60,406 bases of DNA from Dethiothermospora halolimnae (GTDB lineage Bacteria > Bacillota > Clostridia > Tissierellales > VENL01): positions 1-60,406 of the forward strand of contig NZ_JBAKFX010000020.1 of the NCBI RefSeq assembly GCF_037577855.1, given 5' to 3'. The notes beneath the pieces were generated by a model. It was not told the origin of the DNA and ran no database searches. It saw only the letters and a list, made by a program, of their open reading frames with translations. A program made the position numbers and the translations under genes. Of the stretch, positions 34,452-43,233 are shown in pieces (position 1 is the first letter of the stretch; each line of letters starts with the position of its first letter).

Positions 34452-34783
34452 ATTAATCCACCACATTTTTGGCATGGCCTAACTTTCTTTTTCTTCTTTA
34501 GTTCATTTCTACTACTTACTTTCTCTATCCATTTAACTTGGCATTTAGGACAAATGATTGTTACATTCTTATCTTGTATATGCTGATATAATTTAGCTTG
34601 TCCTATGTTTGATATCTGACTTAATTGTTTCAGTGATAAATCTGTTTCCCAATATATATAATTTAAAACCTCATCATCTATTTTCATCTCATTTAATATT
34701 TCTAACATTTCCTTTTCAACTAGATTTATTTCTTTTTGCATATTCTTGATGTCATTTGATAATTTTTCAATTTTCTCTAACAT
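34448..34783 (-). CDS. HTH plus zinc-ribbon protein
   Basis: Start at ATG 34,783. 111 aa: a coiled coil (LSNDIKNMQKEINLVEKEML), an HTH-like part (LSLKQLSQISNIGQAKLYQH), and a C-terminal zinc ribbon with CPKCQ and CQKCG. Likely DNA-binding; early/middle operon. Confidence 0.65.
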   Translation of the reverse strand: MLEKIEKLSNDIKNMQKEINLVEKEMLEILNEMKIDDEVLNYIYWETDLSLKQLSQISNIGQAKLYQHIQDKNVTIICPKCQVKWIEKVSSRNELKKKKKVRPCQKCGGLI

Positions 34784-34788
34784 CAACC

Positions 34789-35448
34789 TCACTCCTTGTA
34801 TTTAATCCCATAGATGTGATACTTATCTTCAAATGATTTCTTTCCCATTCTGTGGACTGCATCTTTGGCAAATAAGTGATGATCCTCACATAGACACATC
34901 TTTTCATGGTCGCTATCATCAATCTTTTTACTATTATTTCCCATGCCTATAGCCTGCCAATGATGCATCTGTCCCTTTTTATTGCATATTGCACATTTTC
35001 TATACTTAAGGCATAAATACAAATATGCATTTATATCATCATTTCTATTTCTAAGAGTATCTAATGTCGGTATATCTTCTCTAAAACAAAACTCTATCAA
35101 GTAAGTTATAAGCTCTCTAGCTAATGACATAGTTCCTTTTTTCTTTGACATAGATACTGTTTCCAGTCCTTTTTCTTTACAAAACATATATTTGATATAC
35201 ATTTCAATGAACTCTGGTGCGTGGCCAGTATGTTTTGCTATATCTCCTATAGTCGCATAAAATTTTGCTATCTGCTCTGAGCTAGGAGATCTATTATCAT
35301 CAACTATAAGTTCTGCTGTAAGTAACCCTTTTTTATTTCTGTTTCTTAGTATTTCTTCTTTTACTCCTTTACCAGGTATGCTTATAAGTAACTCTGTTCC
35401 TTTTTCAGTTTCTTTTATGCCAGTGATTTTAGTATGATAGAACATCAA
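34789..35448 (-). CDS. Putative HNHc nuclease of recombination module
   Basis: 219 aa. The C-terminal domain has CAICNKKGQMHHWQAIGMGN and LCEDHHLFAKDAVHRMG, with CxxC and paired histidines of the HNHc_6 family. Sits by RusA and before the late regulator. It may nick branched DNA or act like NinB. Overlaps rusA by four bases. Confidence 0.85.
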   Translation of the reverse strand: MMFYHTKITGIKETEKGTELLISIPGKGVKEEILRNRNKKGLLTAELIVDDNRSPSSEQIAKFYATIGDIAKHTGHAPEFIEMYIKYMFCKEKGLETVSMSKKKGTMSLARELITYLIEFCFREDIPTLDTLRNRNDDINAYLYLCLKYRKCAICNKKGQMHHWQAIGMGNNSKKIDDSDHEKMCLCEDHHLFAKDAVHRMGKKSFEDKYHIYGIKYKE

Positions 35449-35807
35449 ATCACCTCTTTTATGACAACCTCTGTCCTTGGGTTCTGCCTGTCTACTTTCT
35501 GAATTATATTTATATTATTTAAATGCTTAAGATCATCATCTTTAATTATCCCTACATCCACCAAACCATCTAATATGAATTTAGGAATATAATTATCAAA
35601 ATCATGCCTTCTATTAATTTTAAAGTAATAAATTACTGTTATCTCTGCTTTTTCTATTGGTTCCTTGGGTTTCTTTGGTCTAGCTATCCAGTGGACCATT
35701 TCTCCCCAACGTTTCTTTTCTTTAGCTCTTTTACGATAATGCCATTTATAAGCCCATTCATTTAAACTTGGATGTATCTCTGGTATAACTAATTTTATTT
35801 CCGTCAT
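35445..35807 (-). CDS. rusA: RusA-family Holliday junction resolvase
   Basis: 120 aa, normal length. Acidic catalytic residues D69, D71 (RRHDFDNYIPKFILDGL) and D90-D92 (IIKDDD) cut branched DNA before packaging. AGGAGG precedes the ATG. The leader contains a hairpin with the CTCGCCAAAGT loop. Confidence 0.92.
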   Translation of the reverse strand: MTEIKLVIPEIHPSLNEWAYKWHYRKRAKEKKRWGEMVHWIARPKKPKEPIEKAEITVIYYFKINRRHDFDNYIPKFILDGLVDVGIIKDDDLKHLNNINIIQKVDRQNPRTEVVIKEVI

Positions 35808-35845
35808 AATAACCTCCTATGGTACAATAACAATGTGTGCTTTGT

Positions 35846-35885
35846 GGAGTATGCGACCACTCGCCAAAGTCTGTAGCATACCCCT
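35846..35885. other. Hairpin with CTCGCCAAAGT loop
   Basis: GTATGC (35,849-35,854) pairs with GCATAC (35,876-35,881). The loop contains CTCGCCAAAGT, identical over 11 bases to the loop of the hairpin at 215-251. It lies in the 5' leader of rusA, so it could be a protein- or RNA-binding control element. Confidence 0.45.
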
Positions 35886-35896
35886 TAGCATGCTCT

Positions 35897-36190
35897 TTAT
35901 TCTTCAACTATAAGTATCTTCTTAACATTCCAACCTCTATTTATCATTTTGACTAGATGATCATGGCTTGCTTTTCTTAAATCTACTTTTTCATCTGTGG
36001 CCAACTTGTCAAATATTCCAGTAAGTACTTGCTGCACATCAAAGCTTTCTTCTATCACATTTTCCAGTTCTCTTAATGTCCCATATGCTTCATATAAATT
36101 AATAGCTTGGTCTAATTCATTCACTTCCTCTCTTAGCTTGTCTATCATATCCATAAGACTTTCATTTTTCTTCAATACTGGTATTAACAT
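35897..36190 (-). CDS. MazG-like pyrophosphohydrolase-type protein
   Basis: 97 aa: MDMIDKLREEVNELDQAI and a later E-rich helix (ELENVIEESFDVQQVLTGI) match MazG-like NTPases that bind metal through paired glutamates. They hydrolyse nucleoside triphosphates. Overlaps the zinc-ribbon gene by seven bases. Confidence 0.75.
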   Translation of the reverse strand: MLIPVLKKNESLMDMIDKLREEVNELDQAINLYEAYGTLRELENVIEESFDVQQVLTGIFDKLATDEKVDLRKASHDHLVKMINRGWNVKKILIVEE

Positions 36191-36399
36191 TCTGCCTTCA
36201 CCTCCCTCATAACAGATATAGGTTTAAGTATAAGTGGTTCATTCTCTTCCATAGTTATTTCTACCAAACAATTTTTACAGAACTTCACATTTCTTAATCT
36301 ATTCTTAGTCCTATACTGATAAAAGGTTAGTACAATTCCTAAATCTCTGCTTTTACATATTGGACACTCTTTGATTTTACTGTGGTGATATCTTGCCAT
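36184..36399 (-). CDS. Zinc-ribbon hypothetical protein, 71 aa
   Basis: ATG after GGAGG. CPICKSRDLGIVL and FCKNCLVEI supply two CxxC pairs. Otherwise beta-rich. Function unknown. Confidence 0.65.
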   Translation of the reverse strand: MARYHHSKIKECPICKSRDLGIVLTFYQYRTKNRLRNVKFCKNCLVEITMEENEPLILKPISVMREVKAEC

Positions 36400-36961
36400 T
36401 TAAGATAACCTCCTTAGCTTTACTAATTGCTTGTACCATATCCAAGGTAGTATTCTCTTTCCAAAGTCTCACTGCTTCATCTGCTATAAGTTCTGCTAAT
36501 TCTTATATTTCCCCTACTTGTTTAAATGCTCCCTCTTTCTTGGGAACAAAACAAAATTCACAATTTCTAATACAACCTCTACTTGTAAATCCAATCCCCA
36601 TATTAACTATAGTTTCAGCTTTTTTTATTCTAGTTTCCTTTTTCATTATCCCTCGTACTCTTTTATAAATATCTTTGTAAGTATAAAGTTCATAATCTGG
36701 CTTACAATTCTCTACTTCCTTAGGAAGGCTTATCATAGGGTCCCATCCTGTTCCCCCAAACTCAATATTGCTATACATTTCTTGTAATTTAGCTGCCTTA
36801 TTCTTATTCCATGTAAACAATACCGAACAATAGACTTTATCTACTCCCTTTGGAAACTCGTTTAAAAATACTTCTGCCCCATGGCTCTTGTAATATGTGC
36901 TTAGTTTCATCAATGCTAAATTCGGTATTTTGCCATCAAAATCTATCAATCCAATTTTCAA
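36377..36961 (-). pseudogene. Truncated radical SAM gene
   Basis: TTG start near 36,961 (AAGGTG upstream). The product begins KIGLIDFDGKIPNLALMKLS and reaches the radical SAM cluster motif CIRNCEFC, which coordinates a 4Fe-4S cluster. It then stops at TAA (36,503) after GAFKQVGEI. Beyond the stop the same frame stays open to 36,377 and reads ELAELIADEAVRLWKENTTL, DMVQAISKAKEV. That looks like the tail of an unrelated protein. A deletion probably joined two genes, leaving the radical SAM barrel incomplete. Phage radical SAM proteins are usually ~300 aa or more. Confidence 0.75.
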
Positions 36962-37044
36962 GTTTTCACCTTCTTTTTGTTTGTCGCTAATTTTTTGATT
37001 AACTATCAATCACTAAATACAACCTTATAGACTAATTTTTGATT

Positions 37045-37073
37045 AGATACTAGGGGTTTATTCCCTAGTATCT
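37045..37073 (-). terminator. Strong hairpin after the DUF2303-like gene
   Basis: Perfect 11-bp stem AGATACTAGGG/CCCTAGTATCT, loop of seven. The minus-strand tail is A-rich rather than T-rich, so it may be a processing or stability hairpin instead of a terminator. Confidence 0.5.
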
Positions 37074-37083
37074 ATATAGTTTA

Positions 37084-37797
37084 TTAAGAAATAACTTTTA
37101 TAAAGTCTAGATCCTTTAGTTCTTTTTCTAAGTATTCTTTTATACTTCTCATTGCTTCATTTCTCCATGCTCCACCATCTGCCTGATATATTGCTGCTAC
37201 TGGTCCTGACTTCATTCTAAATATAAACTTACTTTCCGGTTGCTCTATTTCCGGGAATGTTCTATAAGGTGCTAATGATACTGGATTGGGTACTTGAGCT
37301 TCTCCCACACTTGCAACTCCTGTTTTTATAGTAACCTTCTGCGAAACTCCATCATCACCAGTGTCCTTCACTGCTTCATCACGAATTAATCCTGTGAATT
37401 TTAACAACAATTCTTTATCTTTGTTATTTACAAATGCCGATTGAAGCATTATATTAAATCTCTCAGTATCTATAAACGAATCATAATGTACGTTGTTTGG
37501 TAATATTGCAACTGCTCTAATAATCTCCTGTCTATTTCTATCTACATCCAATGGAGTTAGTAATTTTACTTCCTTAGGACTTACAACTTGGATTAATAAA
37601 TCTCCCTTAAAATCGTCTATATTGTTTTTGCAGTAGTCTATTAAGCTAGTTAAGTTTGAAACAGTTAGTGTCTCAATTTGTGGCAACTGTACTCTCTCAA
37701 GTCTTGTTTTTGAAAATAATCCTTTTTCAGTTTCAACTAAAACCTCTTCCTCATAACCTTTTTCCATTAAAAACTCTAATGAATCTCTACTTATCAT
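37084..37797 (-). CDS. Phage protein, possibly DUF2303/YfdQ-like
   Basis: 237 aa. It has PYRTFPEIEQPESKFIFRMK and IYQADGGAWRNEAMRSI, features that resemble the YfdQ/DUF2303 phage family. Gene pair with the 127-aa protein. Role unknown; replication region. Confidence 0.6.
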   Translation of the reverse strand: MISRDSLEFLMEKGYEEEVLVETEKGLFSKTRLERVQLPQIETLTVSNLTSLIDYCKNNIDDFKGDLLIQVVSPKEVKLLTPLDVDRNRQEIIRAVAILPNNVHYDSFIDTERFNIMLQSAFVNNKDKELLLKFTGLIRDEAVKDTGDDGVSQKVTIKTGVASVGEAQVPNPVSLAPYRTFPEIEQPESKFIFRMKSGPVAAIYQADGGAWRNEAMRSIKEYLEKELKDLDFIKVIS

Positions 37798-37821
37798 TTT
37801 TCATTCCTCCTCAAATTTTTA

Positions 37822-38205
37822 TTATTTTAATAACTTAATTCCACCGGTGTCTACTTCTTCATCTTTTGTTTTTATTTCACCAGTATCATCAACTTTCATA
37901 TGTTGCTGACCTTTAATTTGCTTGTTATACTCACTTGCTACAACATTCCCTTTGCCATCTTTATCTATCAATAGTTTAGTGGCCACTGGAATTGGTGGAG
38001 CTAGCTTAGTCTTAACTTTAATATCAACTAAGGATAACTCTCTTTCTTCATCTGGTTTAAACTCCAATTCTACAGTTAACTTTCTTTTCTTTTTATGATC
38101 TGTATTTAAATCTGATATATTGTTCAGTACTTCCTGGAACCCATTATTAAATTTTTCTGCTAAGGCACCTCCTGCGAAGTTTTCAAGATTAATCATTTTT
38201 GACAT
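37822..38205 (-). CDS. Hypothetical phage protein, 127 aa
   Basis: ATG after GGGAGG. Starts MSKMINLENFAGGALAEKFN and is beta-rich (KLTVELEFKPDEERELSLVD). The family occurs beside DUF2303-like genes in Firmicute phages; function unknown. Confidence 0.65.
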   Translation of the reverse strand: MSKMINLENFAGGALAEKFNNGFQEVLNNISDLNTDHKKKRKLTVELEFKPDEERELSLVDIKVKTKLAPPIPVATKLLIDKDGKGNVVASEYNKQIKGQQHMKVDDTGEIKTKDEEVDTGGIKLLK

Positions 38206-38248
38206 TGCTTATTCCTCCCTTTTTTAATGAATTAAACGAATACAACTG

Positions 38249-38398
38249 TTACTTAAATAGAATTTCCTCTAAATCAACCTCCTTTTCTTTAGTCCCCATT
38301 TCATACATGATATTGGAGACACTTTTTATATTTTCATTATCTTTTGGTTCCTCACCAAACTCCCTATACAATTTTTTAAGAACATCTTTTCCATCCAT
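38249..38398 (-). CDS. Hypothetical protein, 49 aa
   Basis: ATG lies four bases after the dnaB stop with GGGGG upstream. Charged product MDGKDVLKKLYREFGEEPKD ending EVDLEEILFK. Not recognised. Confidence 0.6.
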   Translation of the reverse strand: MDGKDVLKKLYREFGEEPKDNENIKSVSNIMYEMGTKEKEVDLEEILFK

Positions 38399-38401
38399 TG
38401 A

Positions 38402-39673
38402 CTAATTCCCCCTTAATATGCTCTTGTAGTCTACAAACCTAGTACATTCCTTTATAAACCCTAACCTTGCAACCCCTACTGCTCCATTTCTCTGTTTAGC
38501 GAATATTATTTCTGCCTTACCTTTATTTTCAGGGGTAGGATTGTAATATTCTTCTCTATGAATAAATATTACTAAGTCTGCATCATACTCAATCTGTCCT
38601 GTTTCTCTTAAATCACTCAACATTGGTCTTTTATCTGACCTCGACTCGTTGGCTCTTGATAATGAAGATATAACCATTACTGGAACATCTAATTCTTTAG
38701 CCATAGCCTTTAAATTTCTTGATACTGTTTCTACCTGCTCCCTTCTGGTATTTCCTTCATTACTCCTTAGCAGTTGAAGGTAATCTATAACCACTAGATC
38801 TAAACCCTTCTGCCTTTTTAGTTTCCTTGCCATACTTGTCATTTGGGGTACTGTTAAACTTGATTTATCTGTTATATGGACATTGCTCCTATATATTTGA
38901 TTAGCTGCTCCATGTATCTTTTGCCAGTCATTATCATTCAAGTCTTTTTCTTTTAACTTCTCTTGGCTTAGAATAGCTTCTGAAAACAACATCCTTTTTA
39001 ACAACTCATTTTTAGCCATTTCTATACTGTAAAATGCCACTGTACCACCATTGTTAGCTATATTTTGTGATATATTTAAAGCTAAGGCTGTTTTCCCCAT
39101 ACTTGGTCTAGCTGCTAAATATATTAAGTTCGCCTTTTGTAATCCATCCGTCATTTTATCTAGTGCAGGATATCCAGTAGATATTCCACTTAACCCTTCG
39201 TTCATGTAGGTTTGTTCTACTTCATCAACTACACTCAATATTTCATCCTTGGCATTTGTAAAATCTTCAGTTTGGACATTTTCCCTTATTCCAAATACCT
39301 GACTTTCTACATACTCTGATAATTCTTCCCCTGCTTTATCACTGGTTTTAATTTCATCTGCTAATCTTATTAGTTTTCTTTTTACTGTTACATCTTTCAG
39401 TTGCTTAACATAGTTTTTGAAGTTTGCTGTAGTTGGTATATTTTCTGTTAAATCAACTAAAAAAGTTAAGTCAATCTTTTGGTTTAAAGTTTGATATATT
39501 GTCATGTAATCAGGCTGTTGTTTCTCTTGAACTATTTGTTTTATGGCATTTAATATGGTTATATGGAGATCACCTGTAAAATCTTCTTCCAGCAATAAGC
39601 CACATTCTCTACTACACTCATAGTCTGTAATCATACACCCTAGTACAGTTTGCTCTAGCTTTAAATTTTGCAT
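38402..39673 (-). CDS. dnaB: Replicative DNA helicase DnaB
   Basis: 423 aa. N-terminal helical domain, then the RecA-like motor: P-loop RPSMGKTAL near residue 190, AFYSIEMAKNELLKRM, VIDYLQLLRS and SSLSRANESRSDKRPMLSDL. Hexameric helicase that unwinds the phage fork, loaded by the adjacent DnaD-type initiator. Length fits. Confidence 0.95.
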   Translation of the reverse strand: MQNLKLEQTVLGCMITDYECSRECGLLLEEDFTGDLHITILNAIKQIVQEKQQPDYMTIYQTLNQKIDLTFLVDLTENIPTTANFKNYVKQLKDVTVKRKLIRLADEIKTSDKAGEELSEYVESQVFGIRENVQTEDFTNAKDEILSVVDEVEQTYMNEGLSGISTGYPALDKMTDGLQKANLIYLAARPSMGKTALALNISQNIANNGGTVAFYSIEMAKNELLKRMLFSEAILSQEKLKEKDLNDNDWQKIHGAANQIYRSNVHITDKSSLTVPQMTSMARKLKRQKGLDLVVIDYLQLLRSNEGNTRREQVETVSRNLKAMAKELDVPVMVISSLSRANESRSDKRPMLSDLRETGQIEYDADLVIFIHREEYYNPTPENKGKAEIIFAKQRNGAVGVARLGFIKECTRFVDYKSILRGN

Positions 39674-39681
39674 TATACCAC

Positions 39682-40515
39682 CTACTCTATGACTTTATAG
39701 TGTGTATAAGGATTAGTGTCGTTGTTGTCTTTAGCAGCTGCCTCTTCTCTTTCTTTTGTTAAATCTTTAATATCTCTCTTGCCTTCGTTGTACCAGTTCA
39801 GCAAAGTCTTATCTGCATAACTAAAAGCTGACTTTTGATTATCCGTTTTCAATCTACCTTTATTAATTGCCTGTAAAATTATCGTTGCTGTCATTTTTTT
39901 ATGAAGATATTCACATAATGCTAAAACTAATTTGGTATTAACATTACCACCAAACATTCTTTGAGTCTCAGTAATTATTTTTTGTTTTTCTTCTTCTAAT
40001 GTTGGAGCTGTTTCTTTTTTATTTTCATTTTCTTCTTTTTCTACTACTGCTTCTTTTTCTTTTTCTTTTTCTTTTTTTTGCGATTCGATATCCATACTGT
40101 CTAAAAACTGTTTAGATAGGGTATCGATACTGTATCCATACTCTATACATAGGCTTATATACTTTTTAACAAAATCTTCGTCTTTAATATTTTTTAATTC
40201 CTTTTCAATCTTAGACATAACTTTTGGAGAATTACTTCCGTTATATTTAACCCAATTTAATAACATAATTTCCTTTGTAGAATCGTTGTAAAGAATTTTT
40301 CCATATTCAACAAATCTTTGTATTAACTTTTCTACTGTTTCTCTGTTGTAACCAGTTTCAATCTTTATTATTTTTTTAGGTAGTTCGTATATTCCAGATT
40401 GACTAGTTTTAGAATTAGTCATTAAATATAGGTAAAAATATTTCTCTTCAGGAGTTAGATCTAATACAAAAGCATCTTGCCAAAATGTTATTTGAACGTG
40501 TCTATAAACTGCCAC
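39682..40515 (-). CDS. DnaD-type replication initiator / helicase loader
   Basis: 277 aa, GTG start after AAGGAGTG. The N-terminal winged helix (MAVYRHVQITFWQDAFVLDL, TPEEKYFYLYLMTN) is the phage replisome organiser type. A long K/E linker follows, then the DnaD C-terminal domain (INKGRLKTDNQKSAFSYADK, LLNWYNEG). It likely binds the phage origin and recruits DnaB. Confidence 0.88.
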   Translation of the reverse strand: MAVYRHVQITFWQDAFVLDLTPEEKYFYLYLMTNSKTSQSGIYELPKKIIKIETGYNRETVEKLIQRFVEYGKILYNDSTKEIMLLNWVKYNGSNSPKVMSKIEKELKNIKDEDFVKKYISLCIEYGYSIDTLSKQFLDSMDIESQKKEKEKEKEAVVEKEENENKKETAPTLEEEKQKIITETQRMFGGNVNTKLVLALCEYLHKKMTATIILQAINKGRLKTDNQKSAFSYADKTLLNWYNEGKRDIKDLTKEREEAAAKDNNDTNPYTHYKVIE

Positions 40516-40725
40516 TTTATCACTCCTTGTTTCTTAATTTTTTTATTATAAATGGTATAATTTTCATTTGTTTGGTATATACTATTAATAGACAAGGGAA
40601 GTAGAGTCTTTTGGTCTAGGCATAGATTTTTTAAAAGGGAACCCCATTCCCTTGTCTATCATTTTTTAGTAAAAAATTTTGAACATTTAATGTACTCCTT
40701 GGCCCTATGTTGCAGCATAGGGCTC
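40516..40725. other. Intergenic with two hairpins
   Basis: A 13-bp perfect inverted repeat (ATAGACAAGGGAA at 40,588-40,600; TTCCCTTGTCTAT at 40,647-40,659) brackets 46 bases and is followed on the plus strand by ATTTTTT. A second perfect hairpin GCCCTATG/CATAGGGC (40,702-40,723) lies right after the ERF gene. A 25-codon minus frame (40,585-40,662) has no ribosome site. This may be a regulatory RNA or the phage replication control region. Confidence 0.5.
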
Positions 40726-41352
40726 CTATTTTGCCTTCTTAGCTTTAAACTCTTGCCACTCTTTCAATACTTCATCCAATTGTTTATTCTTCAAATACAT
40801 AACTTCAGTTGCTCCATATCGTTCCTTTATCTTAGAGTCCATTGTCTTTTTATCGTATCCAACTAATTCCTTTGCTAATGAATATACCTCTTTTATTTTC
40901 TTATCTCTTCCACTGGATCCATTACCATTGTTCTTGGATGGTTTATTATCGTCTTTATCATGTTCGTTAGTTGCATCACTATCTTTTGTATCATCAATAC
41001 AGAATAGACCATTCAGTGCGTATTTTCGTGCATATGATGATGTACTACCAGTTACTTGTGCTAAGTCCATACCTTTCTTTTTTTCATCTTCTCTTGCAAA
41101 TGCTGATACTTCTATTTTTTCTTTACCACCTGTATCTGTAAGTGTTGCTATAGCCTTAATGTAAAATCTATCTCCTAACATAAGTGGTTCATCTGTTATC
41201 GTTAAAGTAAGCTCATTTTTTAATAACAGTGGCTTAACACCTTCTAAAATATCTTCACAACTTCTATACTTGTATTTTCCAAATGAATTGTACTGGTTCT
41301 TTGGAGCTTTAAGTTCAGATTGAATATTCATAAGCTTTTCATGTATACTCAT
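40726..41352 (-). CDS. erf: ERF-family single-strand annealing protein
   Basis: 208 aa. YNSFGKYKYRSCEDILEGVK and TGSTSSYARKYALNGLFCID match the ERF recombinase family, which anneals complementary single strands. It works with Gam next door. C-terminal acidic/asparagine linker and a helical tail. Confidence 0.92.
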   Translation of the reverse strand: MSIHEKLMNIQSELKAPKNQYNSFGKYKYRSCEDILEGVKPLLLKNELTLTITDEPLMLGDRFYIKAIATLTDTGGKEKIEVSAFAREDEKKKGMDLAQVTGSTSSYARKYALNGLFCIDDTKDSDATNEHDKDDNKPSKNNGNGSSGRDKKIKEVYSLAKELVGYDKKTMDSKIKERYGATEVMYLKNKQLDEVLKEWQEFKAKKAK

Positions 41353-41365
41353 TTAAAACTACCTC

Positions 41366-41914
41366 CTAAACTTCTACCTTGAATTCTTCCGGTTTATGTT
41401 TTATCCCCAGTCCTTCTATACTAAGAACTTCTCCAGTTTCTTTATTGATAATCTTATCTCCATCTATCTTTAGTTGTTTCTTAAATTCAGCCCAATCAAA
41501 ATCTTCCTTAACTTTTATTAAATCCTCTAACTTCTGTTCCTTAGCCATATCCAATAATTTATCTTTCTTATAATCAAATGTTGCTTTGGACTTCTTCAGT
41601 TTTAGTTTTCCACTAGGTAAATTGTAAGATTTCTGTGTCTTGGTTTCCTTAGCCTTAACTGTTTCAAAATACTCTCTTAACTTACTTTCAAAGAAACCAA
41701 CTTCATCTTTCATCTTCTTCTTTTCTTTTTCTAATCTATCTTTTATTTGCTCTATCTTAGCCTTTGCTATCATTTCAAATCTACTGTATTCAGCTTTAGA
41801 CTCTCTAATTTTATCTAGCACCCAATCAGCTGCTAAATCATCTTGAACCTTCCATGTTTCCTTTTCTTCTTCCTCAACATTTAAAAATTCATCACTTAAT
41901 CTTAGTTCTTCCAT
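41366..41914 (-). CDS. gam: Gam-like host nuclease inhibitor
   Basis: 182 aa. Coiled-coil N-terminal half and KTQKSYNLPSGKLKLKKSKA in the middle match the Mu Gam-like family, which coats DNA ends and blocks RecBCD/AddAB-type nucleases. Immediately upstream of the ERF gene. Confidence 0.88.
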   Translation of the reverse strand: MEELRLSDEFLNVEEEEKETWKVQDDLAADWVLDKIRESKAEYSRFEMIAKAKIEQIKDRLEKEKKKMKDEVGFFESKLREYFETVKAKETKTQKSYNLPSGKLKLKKSKATFDYKKDKLLDMAKEQKLEDLIKVKEDFDWAEFKKQLKIDGDKIINKETGEVLSIEGLGIKHKPEEFKVEV

Positions 41915-41936
41915 TTTAAATCCTCCCTTTTCTTTT

Positions 41937-42107
41937 TTAACTAACTTCTACATCAATCGTAAAATACGGTACATGATCACAATTTGGACATTCTATATCT
42001 TCAAATTCTATATAGCCTTTACTATTAATCAATGTAACTTCGTCACTCTGAATTAGCTGAACATCTAAAAAACTGTCACATTTAGGACACTGGTATTTAA
42101 TTTGCAC
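41937..42107 (-). CDS. Small zinc-ribbon protein, 56 aa
   Basis: GTG start preceded by GAGG; it overlaps the end of the next upstream gene. VQIKYQCPKCDSFLDVQLI and CPNCDHVPYFT give two CxxC pairs of a zinc ribbon. Function unknown. Confidence 0.65.
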   Translation of the reverse strand: MQIKYQCPKCDSFLDVQLIQSDEVTLINSKGYIEFEDIECPNCDHVPYFTIDVEVS

Positions 42108-42402
42108 TTATCCTCACCTTCCTAAAACTGTCTAACATATCATGTTCCTTAATCTTTACAAATCCTGCATCATCTGTTTTTATCTCTAACTCATGCATCC
42201 ACTTTATAACTGTATTTGCTATTTCCTTACCTTCTCTATCCAAGAAACAAATTTTCTTTATAGTACTCTCTCCACATGTATTTAACTCTATGGCTAAGTG
42301 CTTTACATTCCTTATAATCATGCTGCCTATAACTATTTTCTTCTCTTCACCAAAGGTATGGCATATTGGTTCTATCTCCTCATAATTCATTGTCATTTGC
42401 AC
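42097..42402 (-). CDS. Hypothetical protein, 101 aa
   Basis: GTG start eight bases after GAGGAG. Contains beta-rich KKIVIGSMIIRNVKHLAIEL and a helical end. Between small zinc-ribbon genes in the early operon. Not recognised. Confidence 0.6.
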   Translation of the reverse strand: MQMTMNYEEIEPICHTFGEEKKIVIGSMIIRNVKHLAIELNTCGESTIKKICFLDREGKEIANTVIKWMHELEIKTDDAGFVKIKEHDMLDSFRKVRISAN

Positions 42403-42484
42403 TGTAATTCCTCCTCTTGTATTAACCCTAGGTTATAGGGTATAATACAGTTATTAAGTATTTTAAAAATATTTTACTGATTGC

Positions 42485-42601
42485 CTATTTGGTTGCCCCC
42501 AAGTAGGCTTTTTCTTTTGGTACTGGTCTATATATTTTCATATCCTTTGCCTTGCCTACATAGTAAACAATCATCTTTTTACCAGTAACAGATTTAAACA
42601 T
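42485..42601 (-). CDS. Hypothetical micro-protein, 38 aa
   Basis: ATG abuts the previous stop (TAGATG) and is preceded by GAGGAGGTG. Basic, beta-like product (MFKSVTGKKMIVYYVGKAKD). Strong ribosome site argues that it is made. Confidence 0.55.
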   Translation of the reverse strand: MFKSVTGKKMIVYYVGKAKDMKIYRPVPKEKAYLGATK

Positions 42602-42802
42602 CTATATCACCTCCTCATATAGTTTCTTCCATTGCCTATACATCTTCATGTAAAATTCATACATCTCATTAATTTGGTCAATTAGAAATTCCATACTATC
42701 CATATCTTCAATAATGTCTAAGAAGTTGTCTTTCATAACTCCTAAGGTTTCTTTACATATATTCAACTGCTGTTCTATTGCCTTCTTACCTTTTTTCAAC
42801 AT
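42602..42802 (-). CDS. Hypothetical helical protein, 66 aa
   Basis: Helical, with LKKGKKAIEQQLNICKETLG and YRQWKKLYEEVI at the end. Its stop abuts the next start. Unknown. Confidence 0.6.
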   Translation of the reverse strand: MLKKGKKAIEQQLNICKETLGVMKDNFLDIIEDMDSMEFLIDQINEMYEFYMKMYRQWKKLYEEVI

Positions 42803-42905
42803 TTCACCCCCTTCAACTTCGTTAACCTCTTATTTTTTGTCGAAACTTGCTTAAAGGTTTACCTCTCTTTCTGTTGAACTTTGTAAATAGAAAGGAGGGA
42901 TACCA

Positions 42906-43115
42906 TTGAAAGATTTTGCTGAATTTTTAAAACTAATTGATGAAGAATATCATCAACAACTTGCAGACAGTATTAACGACCTTAAGCTAAGCATTAAATT
43001 GCCTTTGGATAAAGACAATGTAGATAATTTAATCAACTCTATTGCAGTTATAAGTCATGTCTCATCTATTAATTTGCTTAGAAAATATCATGAATGGCTT
43101 AACTCCCATGAATGA
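42906..43115 (+). CDS. Plus-strand small protein, 69 aa
   Basis: TTG start seven bases after GGAGGG. Helical, acidic product (FAEFLKLIDEEYHQQLADSI). It runs opposite to the early operon and its last 17 bases overlap the minus-strand 44-aa gene end to end. Possible antisense regulation of the early operon. Family unknown. Confidence 0.55.
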   Translation: MKDFAEFLKLIDEEYHQQLADSINDLKLSIKLPLDKDNVDNLINSIAVISHVSSINLLRKYHEWLNSHE

Positions 43116-43233
43116 TATTGTTGATTTTTTTGCCATCTAACACTACAGTACATTTATTTGGCTGTTCTGGAACTCGCCCTTCCAGTTCAGCTACTCTCTT
43201 TTCCAGTTCTCTCACTCTTTTTCCTAAATCCAT
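43099..43233 (-). CDS. 44-aa coiled-coil micro-protein
   Basis: ATG overlaps the previous stop (TAAATG). LGKRVRELEKRVAELEGRVP is a leucine-zipper-like coil, followed by a short beta tail. Translation likely coupled. Confidence 0.5.
   Translation of the reverse strand: MDLGKRVRELEKRVAELEGRVPEQPNKCTVVLDGKKINNIIHGS

Noticed and set aside
40585..40662. 25-codon minus frame between DnaD and ERF genes
   Set aside because: No ribosome site; it coincides with a perfect inverted repeat better explained as structure.
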